Both the position numbers and the translations under genes were made by a program. The notes below the pieces were generated by a model, which was given only the letters and a program-made list of their open reading frames with translations, made no database searches and was not told the origin of the DNA. Shown here one piece after another: positions 36,393-49,062 of a stretch of 64,000 nt of DNA (position 1 is its first letter; each line of letters begins with the position of its first letter). Source of the stretch: Cerrena zonata (Eukaryota > Basidiomycota > Agaricomycetes > Polyporales > Cerrenaceae); NCBI GenBank assembly GCA_038087015.1, contig JASBNA010000053.1, positions 62,001-126,000 on the forward strand, written 5' to 3'.

Positions 36393-37350
36393 GTCTATTG
36401 AAGCAATGTGATTGGCTCACGGTCGCTGCCGTCTCCTCATGCATCATCGGATTGTCGTTCTTTGAAGGCGACTACGCCCATGGAAAGCCAAGCTGCTCCG
36501 TCTTCCAAGTAAGTATTCAATACCTTTGGCGATCGCGCACGCCTCTACTAAGTTTCTTCTCATTAGCAAAAGATCCTCCGAGGACATCGTTAGCAGACAT
36601 CAAAGGTAGACCGTGGCATACCATGAGCGTTTCCCCTCTCATCTCTACAGGCTGAGGGACTCTAGGGACCATGGCCGCCTTAGTTTTTCGGGGGGCTCTC
36701 ATCACCAAAACTAACTACCCAAGCTTTCAAGAGTACAATAAGATCGCTTTGTCTACTGTGATAAGGCCAAAACCAATGATAACGACTAACGACACCCTCA
36801 TGCTATTCTCCAGGCCGGATAACCTGGGACGTAATCTCCTTCCTGAAAGGATACACTTGTTGGGATACCTGGCGGCTTAAACGTGGACTACCACATTTGC
36901 AATACTCCTACTTACCTTCCCGTTACCACTGGACCCGTTCTGCTCCGTGTGCTCGGCTGTTTAACACACAATGGTTGTCTGTCGCATCCCCGACGATCTC
37001 TTTTTGCGGACCCTACTCTCCTGTCGGCAGGCTGTCTTGAGTCTACCGTGGAGCTACTCCTCCCTGTAGACGTCACTGGGTAATAATCGCTCTTTCCTTT
37101 TGTGATTTGCGTCGGACCACTGGAGGCGAATGGGGCCACTTGCTACCCAATCAATTTGGTATTTACGACCTCGGTCTCCTTGTATCAGAGGTCACTACCC
37201 GATGTTCAAGAACCACCCAAAAACATCCCTACTCACTGGTAGATCGATTCCAACACCTGCTCATGCAAAGTCATACTGGGCACTAACTCAAACGAGCCTG
37301 GTGTGTAGAAGCGTCTTGACTACCTCATCATCTACTTTCCGTCTTCCGTC
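36393..37350 (+). repeat. R1 repeat copy, right of the palindrome
   Basis: Starts IIGLSFFEGDYAHG (36440) as the other R1 copies do. It later shares ctctcatcaccaaaac-type sequence near 36690 and the tggggccacttgctacc..cctcggtctcc region near 37130-37180 with 28250-28830. Frames are short. No NACHT gene follows this copy. Confidence 0.45.
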
Positions 37351-38106
37351 TAGCATATGAAAATGGGTCCTTGTACGAACGGATTTCCTTGAATCTTTTG
37401 GATTCCTGCGACGACTTGGAGAATCCGCACTTGTCTAAGCAATGACAGACCCCGATCGTGTCGAAATATACGCTCAGGATCGCTATTAGGAAGCAGCCGC
37501 TTCCAAGTGCATAGTGCTGGAGTTTTCCTCCTCGGGAAATTATGACGAGTAGAAGAAAACGAAGAACTCAAACAACACGGAGTGTAGTAGCTCCTGGCTA
37601 GTTTCGAAGTGAGCATCCAATTCTAATGCGGGCCATGATTAGTGGGGGTCCGTCTGGTCTGGCTAAATCAACATTAATACTCATAGTCTGATGCTTCAAG
37701 TTTCTTCCGCTCTTAAACCATCTCAATACTGTTTTCATGATCTACGTACTAGCTTTGGTGAACATACGACACATTTTCTGTTTGCGGCAGTTTACGCTCT
37801 AATCGAGTCTTCTGATACCATAAGTACAAGCAAGCACACTCCGTTAGACAAATATTTTTGGTGGATAATATAGATGCTAGTAGTCGATAACAGTTGAAGT
37901 CTGAGGGATTTGTGTAGGATGAGGAATATACCCTATCATACAATATCAGCACTCAATATGGGCTCTCGGTACGGAAACAAATATGATATCACTGGTGGGA
38001 ACCGTACTATATAGGGAGACGACTTGGTGATAGCGTAGAGGATTAATAGGGCTGGACATGGGTGTGAACACAGATAGGACAGGGTTCGTGAGATCGAAGC
38101 ATCAAT
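37351..38106. other. No gene recognised
   Basis: Intergenic between R1 and the 3' end of F-box copy 2. Nothing supported apart from AT-rich, low-complexity stretches. Confidence 0.4.
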
Positions 38107-40561
38107 TTAACGTGTATCAGGAAATAGATCAATGATTCTGGCCTCCCCATTGGTAATTTTAGATTGTAGCTGGCGTGACACAGGGGCCTGCCAGATCAAG
38201 GAGACGTAATGCGCGGCTGGATGCTGCCACTGATTTGAATAGTAGTCGTTTTCAGTGGGATCATGAATGGCGTGGCTGTGGAGACCCTGAAGTTCAGAAC
38301 AACTAGTGAAAGAAGAGGGTTGAAGATTTGGAGAGCTTACACTGTGGCTAAATGAGAAATGATCTCAATATGCGTGTTAGATGTAGTATGGAAGTTCTGT
38401 AGTAGGTCGAAACGTAGGTTTCTCGGACAGTGAGCACAGATCCATCCTCCCTTTTCCCGTTCGATATTTGAAATGAGATGAGATTCGAGCTCCTTGATGA
38501 GTAGAGTATATGTGGAGGTAACTTGCCGCCACGCGGGAGGCCTTTTGGGAAGATACCACGATTGGTGCCTAGTAGTGTTATCCTGAGAGTGTCTGAACTT
38601 TGACATTTTATGGATTAATAATTCATCAACAGTCTATAAATGTAAGAAATATTCACCGCTTCTCGCCAGTTGTATACATCAAGAACTCCGACAACCCGAC
38701 ATGATCCGCACTCCAATCGCACATCCAGAGCATCCATTTCATCTGTTGTAACCGTCGCGGGATCTTGACCGCATGCTACAATGACATCCCGCAATCGGTC
38801 AGCCAATACGATAGATCGCGGTGTCGTCCTATCATGACATGTAAGATGGACAATAACACTCTCATATGTGTCCTGTTGTTCTTGATAAGGAGATCGGGTA
38901 CAACTGTGAAGCAAGACATGGGGGAAAGAGAATGCACGAGAGCATACTGAGCACGTGAAGAATTGCGAGACTGCCAAAGCAAAAGGGCCAGTACTGCAGT
39001 AAGGGAGCTTGAAACCACTCGAGACTCGTTCTGTGATCGTTTCCAGTTGTTCTTGTTTCCATTCTCTGTGATATCGATAGAGCACTGGCTCTAGTTTCTC
39101 AAGATCTTCGCGTGCCACAGGCATAGCTTCAGAGCCTTTCCCATCGGGTGGCACATCGATGAGAGACCGTACCTCCGGGATAAGCAGAAGATCGTGAGTA
39201 TGTGGTGATATAATCCCAACAGATCGCCTCCAAGGGATGAGGACCTTTTGAAACAGTTTAGCCCTGGGTTCAATGGCAGCCCTGCGTATCGCGAATAGTC
39301 GTTCGATTCTGATCTTGTCCATGACTTCCAGAATCTCCCTTTCCATCTTTTTCCAGGCTGGGCGAGCAGAGTCAAATGGAACCCGTATGGACATTTGAGA
39401 AACACTTACAGATATCAGTCCATGGATCTGGTTGTTCAATATTCCGGATCGCCCACAGGGGCCCGTACCCCTTACCGTAGCGTTGATTGCTGTATGCCAG
39501 GTCCTCACCGCGTCCAAGGTTCTCCAGCCTGCGACAAACCCTGGGAAAAGGGTATCAATAAGAATCATCTATCCAAGCCTCAATAGTTCTGCCTCACTCT
39601 TCCATCCTATTACTCCTCAATTGTACGAGCTCCTCCTTTCGGATATTCTTACGTCGAGACAACCACGCTTTGCATGCCTGTGCAAACTATTCGCAATTGT
39701 AAAGATGTAGTGATCGAGGTTCATCACGGCAGATTCTACATACCTCCACTCGTTCATCTCTCCACATCCGATATTCAGCAATAGCGTCTTGAAGCTGGTC
39801 GTCAGATTCTATTTCCCCCCACCGTTTTTTGAGATTTTCAATCGTGAGTTTGTGGCGTAAGAAAGTGATTTCAGTGCCGGAAATATCTGATACTATCATT
39901 AGTGCTGGACGCCCTGGGTGTGTTAGTGTCCTTACTGTGTATAATTTCATCGGGAATAGGAAAAAGAGAGCCCTCATTGAAAGATAGAAGGTCGAGGTAT
40001 ACCCCGGTTGAACTATCGAAGCTGCAAGATTCATCAGTGAGATCCTTGGTCAATCGAGTACTACACACAGTTTTCCTTGACAAAATGGGCAATAACGAAC
40101 TCCAAGGTCCCAAAACTTCACACGGCCCTTCGGCTTCCCGCAATTCTGGGATATTCGGGGGCATCTTTGAATAAGTAGTGTCTTGTATTTTGTGAGATCA
40201 CGTACGTTGCAGTGATAGCCAAACCACAGATTTGCATAAGCCTGTTCGCTTAAGAATGAAGGACAGTCAGGCATGTCTGGTACATTATCTCGTGAGTCCT
40301 TCCAGATGAAGCTGGATTCGGGATTCATCAGGAGCCTCCTGAAAGGCTTGGAGGTGCGACTTAAGATGAGGAGATCCCCAGGAGTCAGGTGTCTGAATAT
40401 CTAGTCATTAACAACATATCAGGAATGCGCATTGAAATTGAATGATATGTTGAGGAACCTAGAGCACACACCTCGAGTAGGATATCGAGCGGCATCTGGA
40501 GCATTTCTCGCAGGCTACCTATGCGACTGCGACTACGTGTTGTCTTCTCTGGTCGTACCAT
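38107..40561 (-). CDS. F-box protein with C-terminal zinc-finger-like motifs, copy 2 (intact)
   Basis: ATG 40559-40561 (MVRPEKTTRS..) to TAA 38107-38109, about ten exons and about 650 residues. The F-box spans exons 1-2 (MPLDILLE, then IFRHLTPGDLL..SKPFRRLL). Exon 3 has RYCPFCQG. The large exon (about 39355-38660) includes LEVMDKIRIERLF, ISPHTHDLLLIPEVRSLIDV and cysteine pairs CSVC and CGSC. The next exon ends with ICAHCP, and the last exon reads HYVSLIWQAPVSRQLQ. All joins are in frame. The architecture equals copies 1 and 3. A role as substrate receptor of an SCF-type ligase is inferred from the F-box, and the cysteine motifs suggest metal-stabilised folds. The upstream region resembles that of copy 3, which suggests that these two are the closer pair. 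Confidence 0.78.
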
Positions 40562-40830
40562 CGCTGATCTTTTGTAATTCCTCGATAAAACTTGGCTATA
40601 GTAGGTCTGAGCACCTATGAAGAAAGGTATTTGCCCTCTAAACGAGTCAGATATACAGAGTATGGATATTGTGTATCAAGAAAGAGTGGGGGGAGGTGGG
40701 GAGAAGAATCATGTATGTCGCCTTATCTACTTAGGTTACCTAATATAGCGTACTGCTCTATCAGATAATCCGGATCAGACCATTGACAAAATCTGTACGT
40801 ATTGGAGACGAGTGTGGGTAGTGTGAGTCA
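40562..40830 (-). promoter_or_regulatory. Upstream region of F-box copy 2, conserved with copy 3
   Basis: Read on the minus strand, ccaatacgtaca, ttgtcaatgg, gattatctgatagagcag and actctttcttgatacac recur in the same order at 60390-60560 upstream of F-box copy 3. From here to 41160 I see no other feature. Confidence 0.6.
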
Positions 40831-41160
40831 TTGGCGCATAAAACATTTGTGTCCCATTATGTAGATAGTAAGAATGAGTCGATGCCAACACTCACTAAGC
40901 ATCTATATGTAGCTACCTAGGATTGGGGAGCAACACATTCGGTCACGCACAAACTATAGGAAATATGGCTCTTCATTCGTGAATGGATTGTCATCCGCAT
41001 TCCAATCACATCCTAGGAGATGATCACTGAGACAAGAAATGAAACGCTCGGTACAAGGACCTACCACGCCATTTCAGCAGGGATACTCATGAAGATAGAA
41101 TAAATTAATATATAAATGCACACCTGCCAAATACACACATTCTTCAAGAGCCTACGTATG

Positions 41161-43352
41161 CTATGCTAATTGTGATTTCAAAAATCGCCCGTTGACCCTT
41201 CCACCGCGTCGATATAATTCTAGACACCTATTCCGCCTCGTCACTTTGCGTTCATGGTCCATCATTGCATAGCTCCAGATTTCCCGAATCTGTTGTGAGA
41301 CGTCAAGCGTAATTTCCTGTGCAGGGATCCACCCTTGATCCACAGACGCAACCAATTGCTCTAGAGTAATTCCTTCATTCACCGCATAGAATAGTGGATC
41401 ATCAACATCACGCATGAATAATAACCCCCCGACATCTACGATCGCGAGATCATAGTGGTACGGGGAGTTACATGTGTGCAAGAGGGGAATCGGGCGTCCA
41501 TAAAAATGCGCCGCATTTTCTAGCATTCGAAAACCGCACGGCACGCTCGAACCTCGTCCCAAGAATGCATAAATCAACGGTACATTGCCGTCCTTCGCAT
41601 TTACAAAATCTGTCGACCATCCTGGGGGAGCATGGATGAGTCCATGCTCCCTCCAAGACTGAAGCAGATCGTTTTTGACGTATTCAGGATCTTCCCAGTG
41701 GGGGAAAGGAGGCGCGGGGTACGACGGTATCCGGTGCTGCAAATACAGATCTATCAGCACATGATTAGTAAATATGATATAAGATATGTTTACTTACTGC
41801 AGGTAAAACATCTAAGCCATTGTGAGGCACAGCCGCAAGACTTTTGGAAGAATAATGTCTAAACAGACGAGGATCAGAGCGACTGAAGTCGTAAAGCGAT
41901 AGTTCCCCATAGGCGTTGCCCAGAATTAATACACCACGTGCATCGTCGTAGTCGTAAACACCAGATGAGTATAGAGCAGGCATATTCACATCCTGCCATT
42001 CGAATATAGTTGGATGCACTTCTCTGCTCCCGATGGGGAGCCTTGCGGTAGCGAACCTGACAGTAAAACCTAGATTTCGAGTGCTTCCCCACAACCAGGA
42101 AACACTTCCACCTGTGCATCCAAGCATGCCCTGGGTCATCATGGGGTTTGGTTCCATTCCTGGTTTGTTATGATGCCATAAGATGTTCAAAGATAAGACA
42201 CCCGTGTCCGGCCGGCAAAGGATTTCATAAACAAATAAGCCCGTGGTGCAGGTGATACAAAGTTTGAGGGGGGCGGGAGAGTGAGCAGAGCTATCGTCAG
42301 GCTGCACGAAGGATGCGGTGCCAACGCTATGAGTGATCTTCACTACTCTCCAGCATTTGTAATGTTGCCCGTCGTGGACATAACCTTCAAGAATGCCCCT
42401 TCGGACGACAACAACCCACCTCTCACTCATGTGCATCGCCACAGCCCCACCCTTCCAAACATATGAGCTGTTGACCGAACACAACAGGTATTTGCTTACC
42501 TGGAGATCTGGCAAGTGTCGTAACCTAACGACGTTTGCGTGCTTCCAATCCACCAGACAAGGAACATTGATATTATCTACCAGTGAAACACCAATATAGT
42601 CACCTCGCAGGAAACGTAGATGGGAAATGTTATTCAGGGTCTGCAGGCGACTAAAGACTGTTAGGTGTCGATGTTTAGCAATATTCAGAACCAGAATCTG
42701 AGGTGTTCTGTGTTGTACGTTAGTACCGGACTTTCAAAGGTAACTAGACTATCTCTGACCTTCCGCAAAGTTCCACTGCTAGTGTAACAGACGAGCCGAT
42801 CACCTCGACGACACCAGTGACAACCGGTGCAGAAAGAGATGCCTCTGCAAGAGGAGCACCCGACTTCGAAGTGAAGAGTGACGAAACTGACCATAGAGCG
42901 ATAATACTTGTAACATCATCTGAAGACGCCACCAAGAGCCATTGAGACTGGACGAGTCGTACCCAGGTGACAGATCGCCGCTGGTACAAAGAACGCGCAA
43001 TGGGAGGGGAATGCATACGGAGTCTGTGATTCAGTCTCAGAACATGTAAGACTAGTCTCTCGAGCTGGCTTGCGGTCAAATCGTCGATATTTTTCCAATA
43101 CCCTGCGAAAGGAAGATGTTGTGCCACAATGTCTCGAAAGTAGACATGGACCCAGAGCTGCTTTGTGAGCGAGATCGAGTAGATATGCTTGCAAGCCTAA
43201 TCCGCAGTCAAATACCGGGAAAGAAACAATAGATTTCTGAATGAACTCTTACCTGCCTAAATTGTAAAAGCGATGCAATTCTCAACGTCATCAACACACA
43301 CAAGACCAGATCATCCGGTAGCCACATTATTAGTAGTTGAGGTTGTAGCATC
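41161..43352 (-). CDS. F-box/beta-propeller-like protein, tandem copy A (intact)
   Basis: ATG 43350-43352 opens a short exon with an F-box start (LPDDLVLCVLMTLRIASLL). Exon 2 continues ACKHIYSISLTKQLWVHVYF. Later exons read SVTWVRLVQSQWLLVASSDD, GDYIGVSL, MSERWVVVVRRGIL, LKLCITCTTGLFVYEILC and YDYDDARGVLILGNAYGELS, a succession of beta-strand repeats typical of a divergent propeller. The last exon (41760-41161) is a separate conserved module: SYPAPPFPHW, AHFYGRPIPLLHT, VDVGGLLFMRD, then a basic end (RRNRCLELYRRGGRVN). About 700 residues, five or more exons, no disruption seen. The F-box implies an SCF ligase receptor role; the propeller would bind a target. Tandem with B and C on the same strand. 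Confidence 0.75.
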
Positions 43353-43813
43353 TGAGCGATTAGAGAAGAGGCAGATTACAATGTATTTGAGTCAGAGTAG
43401 TAAAGAGAAGCGCTAAATCATGATGCCTCAAGCTCAAGCCCAGGGATTAGGATCCGAGAACCTGGCAGTGTTATGCTGGCGGTGACGAGTCGGGGTTACA
43501 AGCTCTGTTTGCATTTATTAGGATCACAAGTGCTTGCCTTTTATGGGACTGTTATATAGCGGCCACCATGATACTACTTATCCCATTGCATCTCGTGTCT
43601 CATGTTCATTGAACTCCCTCAGCTTTCAACTACACCCTTTTCTTGAATCACTCTCTCCGTTTGTCTTGCATTCTCAGAAAGCATAACACGAACCTCATCT
43701 GTTTCGACAGTGTCTCCGCATTGATAGTGAAGCCGGTCCTTCTCTTGGCGAAGAGCGTTTGCCTCTTTTGAGTTCTTGTGGCTTACTGGTAATATTATTG
43801 ATGCTGATGGCAG
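43353..43813 (-). promoter_or_regulatory. Upstream region of copy A with dispersed element
   Basis: Contains, at about 43505-43545, the element ttattaggatcacaagtg followed by cttgcctttta. It recurs at 46915-46950 (upstream of copy B), at about 53165-53205 and, reversed, at 60215-60255. The rest shows nothing recognisable. Confidence 0.55.
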
Positions 43814-44203
43814 TTGACGCAACAACAGAACGAAACCCCATCTTACCCTGGACCCCCCTTTCCATACATGGAGTGGGCAGATCGTGTCAAAATAGATACC
43901 ATGGAGTTTGGGGATCGTCATAGACCTTTGGATATTCCATACGGATGGTCACTGGGCCTCAGGGCAACGGGGGAGGAGATAGGATGGTTTGAAACCTGCT
44001 CAGGCATAATACTCAGCAATCATCCGATATCCTGGGAACTGGAGCCTGCAGGGCATTTCTACAGCCGTCCGATTCTTCTCTTAGTCAGAAGAGGTGTACA
44101 TGACGACTCTGTGGAACGGATCATCGTTGATATGGGATGCGTGTTATCTAGGCTATATGTTGATAGAGATGAATTGAACAGAAGTATTAGCATGTACCGC
44201 TAG
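43814..44203 (+). pseudogene. Orphan C-terminal module of the F-box/propeller family
   Basis: The plus strand reads PSYPGPPFPYMEW, then IPYGWSLGL, AGHFYSRPILLLV, ERIIVDMGCVLS and a TAG stop. This aligns with the last exon of copies A and B (PSYPAPPFPHW, APPGWSTDF, AAHFYGRPIPLLH, LAIVDVGGLLF). It begins just after a splice-acceptor-like site (gatggcag) and has no F-box or propeller upstream. It is therefore a truncated copy on the opposite strand, or the last exon of a gene whose other exons are lost. It is much diverged from A and B. From 44204 to 44519 I see nothing. Confidence 0.55.
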
Positions 44204-44519
44204 TCGTAATTATAACCCTGATGTTCAATCCATATGCGTCCGAATGCCGAAAAGCCTCATGTGCGATGAAACAGAGGAAGAATATAGATATAGCATACAC
44301 GCTCGATAAAGCTTCATTGAAATAAAGCCCAATAGGTCAAAGTGTTAGGTACAAACAGTAATTAATACAACGCTGCTCACAATCGATGATTATGATTATT
44401 ATGGATCTACAGGACATCATTGTCCATTTCGTCAAGGGAGACAACACCAAATGTTCTCAGACACTGTCATTCATCCTGAGAACAAATATCTGACTGATAG
44501 AGAGGATGCCTTCGTAACC

Positions 44520-46726
44520 CTAATCTTGCTGAGGGGGCTCCGACTGCAAGAAGCGAGGGTTGACCCTTCCACCCCGCCGATACAATTCCAGACACCTATT
44601 CCGTCCTTTGTCTCTGCGCTCGTGGAGCATCATCGAGTAGAACAAGATTTCCCGATACATTTCTGTTATATCAAGTGGGACCTCCTTTGCAGGAAACCAA
44701 CCTTGATGTACAGAAGCGACCAACTGCTCCAGAGTAATTCCCTCGTCCACTATGTAGATTACCGGCTCATCGCTGTCCTTGAGGAACAGTAGTCCTCCAA
44801 CATCCACGATCGCTAGATCGTAGTGACACAGCGCATTATATGTATGCAAGAGAGGAACCGGCCGTCCATAAAAATGACCCGCACGTTCTAGCGCTCGAAA
44901 GGCAAATGAAGAGCCCGAACCTCGTCCCAGGAATGGGGAGTGCCAGGGCAGGTATTCATGTACGCTTTCAAAGTCCCTCGACCAGCCGGGAGGGGAACCG
45001 ACGACCCCATGCTGACTCCAAAACTGGAAAAGATCGTCTTTGATGTATTCAGGATTTTCCCAGCTAGGGAAAGGGGGTGCCGGATACGATGGAATACGGT
45101 GCTACGAATACCTCAATATCAATCAGTAAATCATCAGGTATAGCATCACTCACAGTGGGTAGAATCTCTTGGTTGCTGCGTGGAGTAGGCGTGAGCTTTG
45201 TAGCCAAACATTTTCCAAACAAACGGGGATCAGAGTGGCTAAAGTCGTAAAGCGAAAGTTCTCCGTATGCATTGCCTAGAACTAGGACACCCCGTGCTTC
45301 ATCGTAGTCGTAGACACCGAGTGAGTACAAGGCAGGCATATTGACATCATGCCACTCAGAAATCGTCGGTCGTGGGTTCCCCTCAGTAGGCAGTCTGGCA
45401 GTAGCAAATCTGACCGGGAACTCCTGCAAGCCGGTATGCCCATGAAGCCACGAGACACTTTCTCCCGTGGTGCCGAACCCGCCATTGATAAGCACAGGGA
45501 TGTGACTAGGAGTAAGTACATCCGCATGGTGCCATATGTCGTCCAAGGTAACAATATTCTTCCCTGGATTGCAAAGTACCTCATAAACGAACAGGCCAGC
45601 TGAACAGACAATACAAAGCCTGAGGGAGGCGGATAGAATGCCGGAGTTATCGCGAGGTATAATTTGTCGAAAGGATGCAGTTCCGACACCATGAGAGAGC
45701 TCCACAACTTTCCAGCGTTTGTAACGAGTTCCATCGTGAAGATATACTTCCAAAATGCTTCGTCGAACTACGGCAATCCACCCGTTATCCATATGCATTG
45801 CAACAGCGCCGCCCTTCCAGATGCATTAGTTTTTGGACTGATGGAAGCGTATGTATACGTACCTGGAGGTCTGGTAAATATCGCAATTTGGTGGCAATTC
45901 CACTCTTCCACCCTATAATGCAAGGAACGTTGGTATTATCTATGAGTGAAACACCGATGAAGTCGCCTTGTAGGAGACGAAGGCTAGCAACGCCGTCTAG
46001 CGTTTGCAACCGACTGAACATTATTGAATTACGATGTTTAACGATAGTCAATATTTCAATTTGTGGTATTCTGTAGTGAGTATCAGTTTCCACGCCCGGA
46101 ACATAAATAAGCAGATCCTGACCTCCCTGAAAGTTCCACTGCTAGCGTGACGTGTGATCCATTCACATCGACGGCCCCGGTAACGACAGGTGCAGAAAGA
46201 GACGCTTCTGCGAGAGGAGCAGAAGATCGTGAAGTCAAAAGCGACACAACAGACCACAGCGTGATAACGCTTGTGATATCGTCCGAGGATGCGACCAGTA
46301 GCCATTGGGACTGGACTAATCGGACCCAGGTAACAGAGCGCCGCTGGTAGAAAGGACGTTCAATCGGAGGGTAAGATAAAGAGAGCCTGTGGTCTAATCG
46401 TAGAGTGTGCATGATTAGGCCCTTCAGCTGCTTTGCATTCAACGCATCGATATCTTTCCAATACGGTGCGAATGGAAGACCTTGTGTTGTAATGTCCCGA
46501 AAATATATTCTGACCCATAGTTGCTTCGAGAGAGAAATCGAGTGAATCTGCCTGCAAACCTGCGTAGTGATGAAAGTAAACTGGCCAGCTGCAAGTGGTA
46601 CAAACAGAGTATGTGGGCTAGACTTACCCGACTAATTCGCAGAAGCGATGTCACGTCCAAAGTCATTAAGAGATATAAGATCAGTTCGTCCGGTAGCCAT
46701 ACTAGTAGCAGTCGGGCTTGTGGCAT
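44520..46726 (-). CDS. F-box/beta-propeller-like protein, tandem copy B (intact)
   Basis: ATG 46724-46726 (MPQARLLLVWLPDELILYLL) to TAG at 44520-44522. Exon layout follows copy A: F-box in the first two exons, RSVTWVRLVQSQWLLVASSD, an intron after ELSGR, DFIGVSL, MHMDNGWIAVVRRSIL, LRLCIVCSAGLFVYEVLC and YDYDEARGVLVLGNAYGELS. After an intron at about 45100-45150 the last exon reads SYPAPPFPSW, GHFYGRPVPLLHT and DVGGLLFLKD. All joins keep the frame. About 700 residues. Similarity to A is high in the F-box and propeller strands and lower in loops, as expected for target-binding surfaces under diversification (inference). Confidence 0.75.
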
Positions 46727-46909
46727 CCTGATGACTGGCAACAGTTAGAGAGGAGACAACCGGGACACACTAGGCAACGTCGTCGAGGCACAAACAAGTG
46801 CTGAAACGCGTAGTACGCCTCAACACGTTAGGGTGTCACATCAACTTGAGAAGCCGGATGCAGTGACACCGGCGAACTAGTACGAGTCGGAGCGGCCCGA
46901 GTCAATCTT

Positions 46910-46955
46910 TGTTTGTTTATTAAAATCACGAGTGCTTGCCTTTGATATTTCAGTC
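46910..46955 (-). repeat. Dispersed upstream element, copy near B
   Basis: ttattaaaatcacgagtg followed by cttgcctttga matches the element at 43505-43545 upstream of A. Here it lies about 200 bp upstream of copy B and about 140 bp from the end of pseudogene C. Confidence 0.6.
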
Positions 46956-47046
46956 GAAGTACAAATACATCGTTCATGGAGTGTGACTAGCCTGTATAAG
47001 CCTATAAGGGAGGTATGAAAGGTCTCGTAGGAAGTGACATCACGGG

Positions 47047-49062
47047 TCAATCTGGAAGTTCTGGCTTGAGAAAACGCGCATTGACCCTTCCACCTCGCTG
47101 ATATAATTCTAAGCATCTATTCCGCCCCTTCTTTTCGCGTTCGTAGCACATCAGCGAGTAGAACCAGTAACCCACAATATCCTGCGAAGCCTCCAATGTA
47201 ACTTCCCTCGTAGGAAGCTGCCCTTGAGCCGCAAAAGCGAGTAATTGTTCCAAACTGACTCCCTCATTAACCGCATACACCAAAGGCTCGTCGCTATTTC
47301 TCAGAAATAGAAGCCCACCAACGTTAACGATGACATGTTCGGAGTGATAGGGCGTGTAAAACGTGTGTAGAAGAGGGATGGGTCGTTCATAGAAGTGGGT
47401 TGCACGTTCCAAGCTGCGAAAGTCGTCAGGGGAACCCGAACCTCGACCCAGGAACATAGAAATCCATGGTTCGTCATCATCATCTATACCCTCAAAGTCT
47501 GTTGACCAGCCAGGAGGTGCGTCGACAAGTCCATTCTCCCTCCAAAACTGGAGCGTATCGCTTTTGATGTTTTCAAGATCTTCCCAGTTGGGGAAAGGAG
47601 GCGCGGGGTACGACGAAATCCGATGCTATCAGCACGCATATATTAGCACATGATTAGCAGATACAAATACAAGGTATTTTTGCGTACTGTGGGTAGAACG
47701 TCTATCTCAGTGTGTGCTGTGACCGCAAGCTTTGTGGCAGTACAAGAGTCGAACAAACAAGGATCAGAGCTGCTGAAGTCGTAAAGCGAGAGTTCGCCAT
47801 ATGCGTTTCCCAAGATCAAGATGCCATGGGCTTCGTCGTAGTCGTAGACACCGAGTGAGTATAGAGCGGGTATATTGACATCGTGTTATTCAAAGACAGC
47901 TTGTCGCGTTTCGCCATCCCCAACATGCAGCCTCGCTGTAACGAACCTCGAAGTATATCCTCGGTTCTGGATGCTTCCATGCAGCCATGAAACACTTCCA
48001 CCCATACTTCCAAACATACCCTGAGTCAACGTAGGGCTTTTGTCGTCCGCTCTGGGCTCGGAGTAGTGTCATATCATATCCATGGACAAGGAATTTCTCT
48101 CCGGGTCACAGAGTACGCGATAGACAAATACGCCTTTTGTACAAACGATACAGAGCCTGGTTGTGTCGGGTAGGCAAGTAGAGTCACTTCGAGGTCCGAC
48201 TCGTAGAAACGAGACTGACCCGACACCATGAGCAATCTTGAACACCTTCTAACGTTTGTAGCGACAATCATCGGGAGTGTAGACTTCGAAAACGCTTCGT
48301 CGAACCACTAGGGATATGCCAATGTAGTTACCTTGTAAGAAACGAAGAGGGGAAACATTCTCCAGCGAGCGCAGGCGACTAAACACAATCAAGTTTCGAT
48401 GTATAGCAATAACTAGGACTTCGATATGAGGTATTCTGTGCGGAACATCAGCGGAAAGTCTCTACGGTAAACAACTTGTCCCAACCTTCCACAGAGCTCT
48501 AGGGCTGACTGATGATCCATCAACATCGACAGCACCGGTAACGACAGGGGCGGAAAGAGAAGTCTGTGCAAGAGGGGCTGGGAGTTCCGAACTCGAAGTT
48601 AAAAGTGATGCTACAGACCAGAGAGTGATAACGCTGGTGATGTCGTCAGATGATACGACCAAGAGCCATTGAGATTGACCCAGGTAACAGATTTCTGCTG
48701 ATAAAATGGACGTGGGGTAGGAGGACAGCGCCGAGAAAGCCTGAGATCTAGTCGTGAGATGTGCAAGACCAGGTTCTCAAGTTGTTCAGCAGTTAGTGCA
48801 TCAGCGTTTTTCCGATAAGATGCGACGGGTAAGCTATGCAACGTGATTTCTCGGAAGTAGATGTTGACCCACAACTGTTTTGCGAGTGACGTGCAGTAAA
48901 TCTGCTTGCAAGTCTGCGAACCAGTGAAAAGAGAATTAGCCTGGTGCGACAATATCAGTTAGAGTAAGATTATACCTGTCGGATTCGCAAAATTGAAGTT
49001 ATATCTAGTGTTTTTAATAACTATAAAAGGATTTCATCTGGTATTTCTACTAGCGGTGACAT
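47047..49062 (-). pseudogene. F-box/propeller tandem copy C (pseudogene)
   Basis: The full exon order of copies A and B is present, but with clear lesions. The first exon (ATG 49060-49062, MSPLVEIPDEILL) has an in-frame TAG before the F-box ends. At about 48675 an 11-base deletion removes part of VTWVRLVQSQWLL and shifts the frame. Near 48310 about 190 bp are missing relative to copy B, deleting GDYIGVSL to MHMDNGW, and further frame breaks lie in 47880-48260. The last exon (47630-47047) is still open: FLGRGSGSPDDF, THFYERPIPLLHT, NVGGLLFLRN, NRCLELYQRGGRVNARF, then TGA. The gene is dead, but recently so in its 3' end. Confidence 0.8.
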
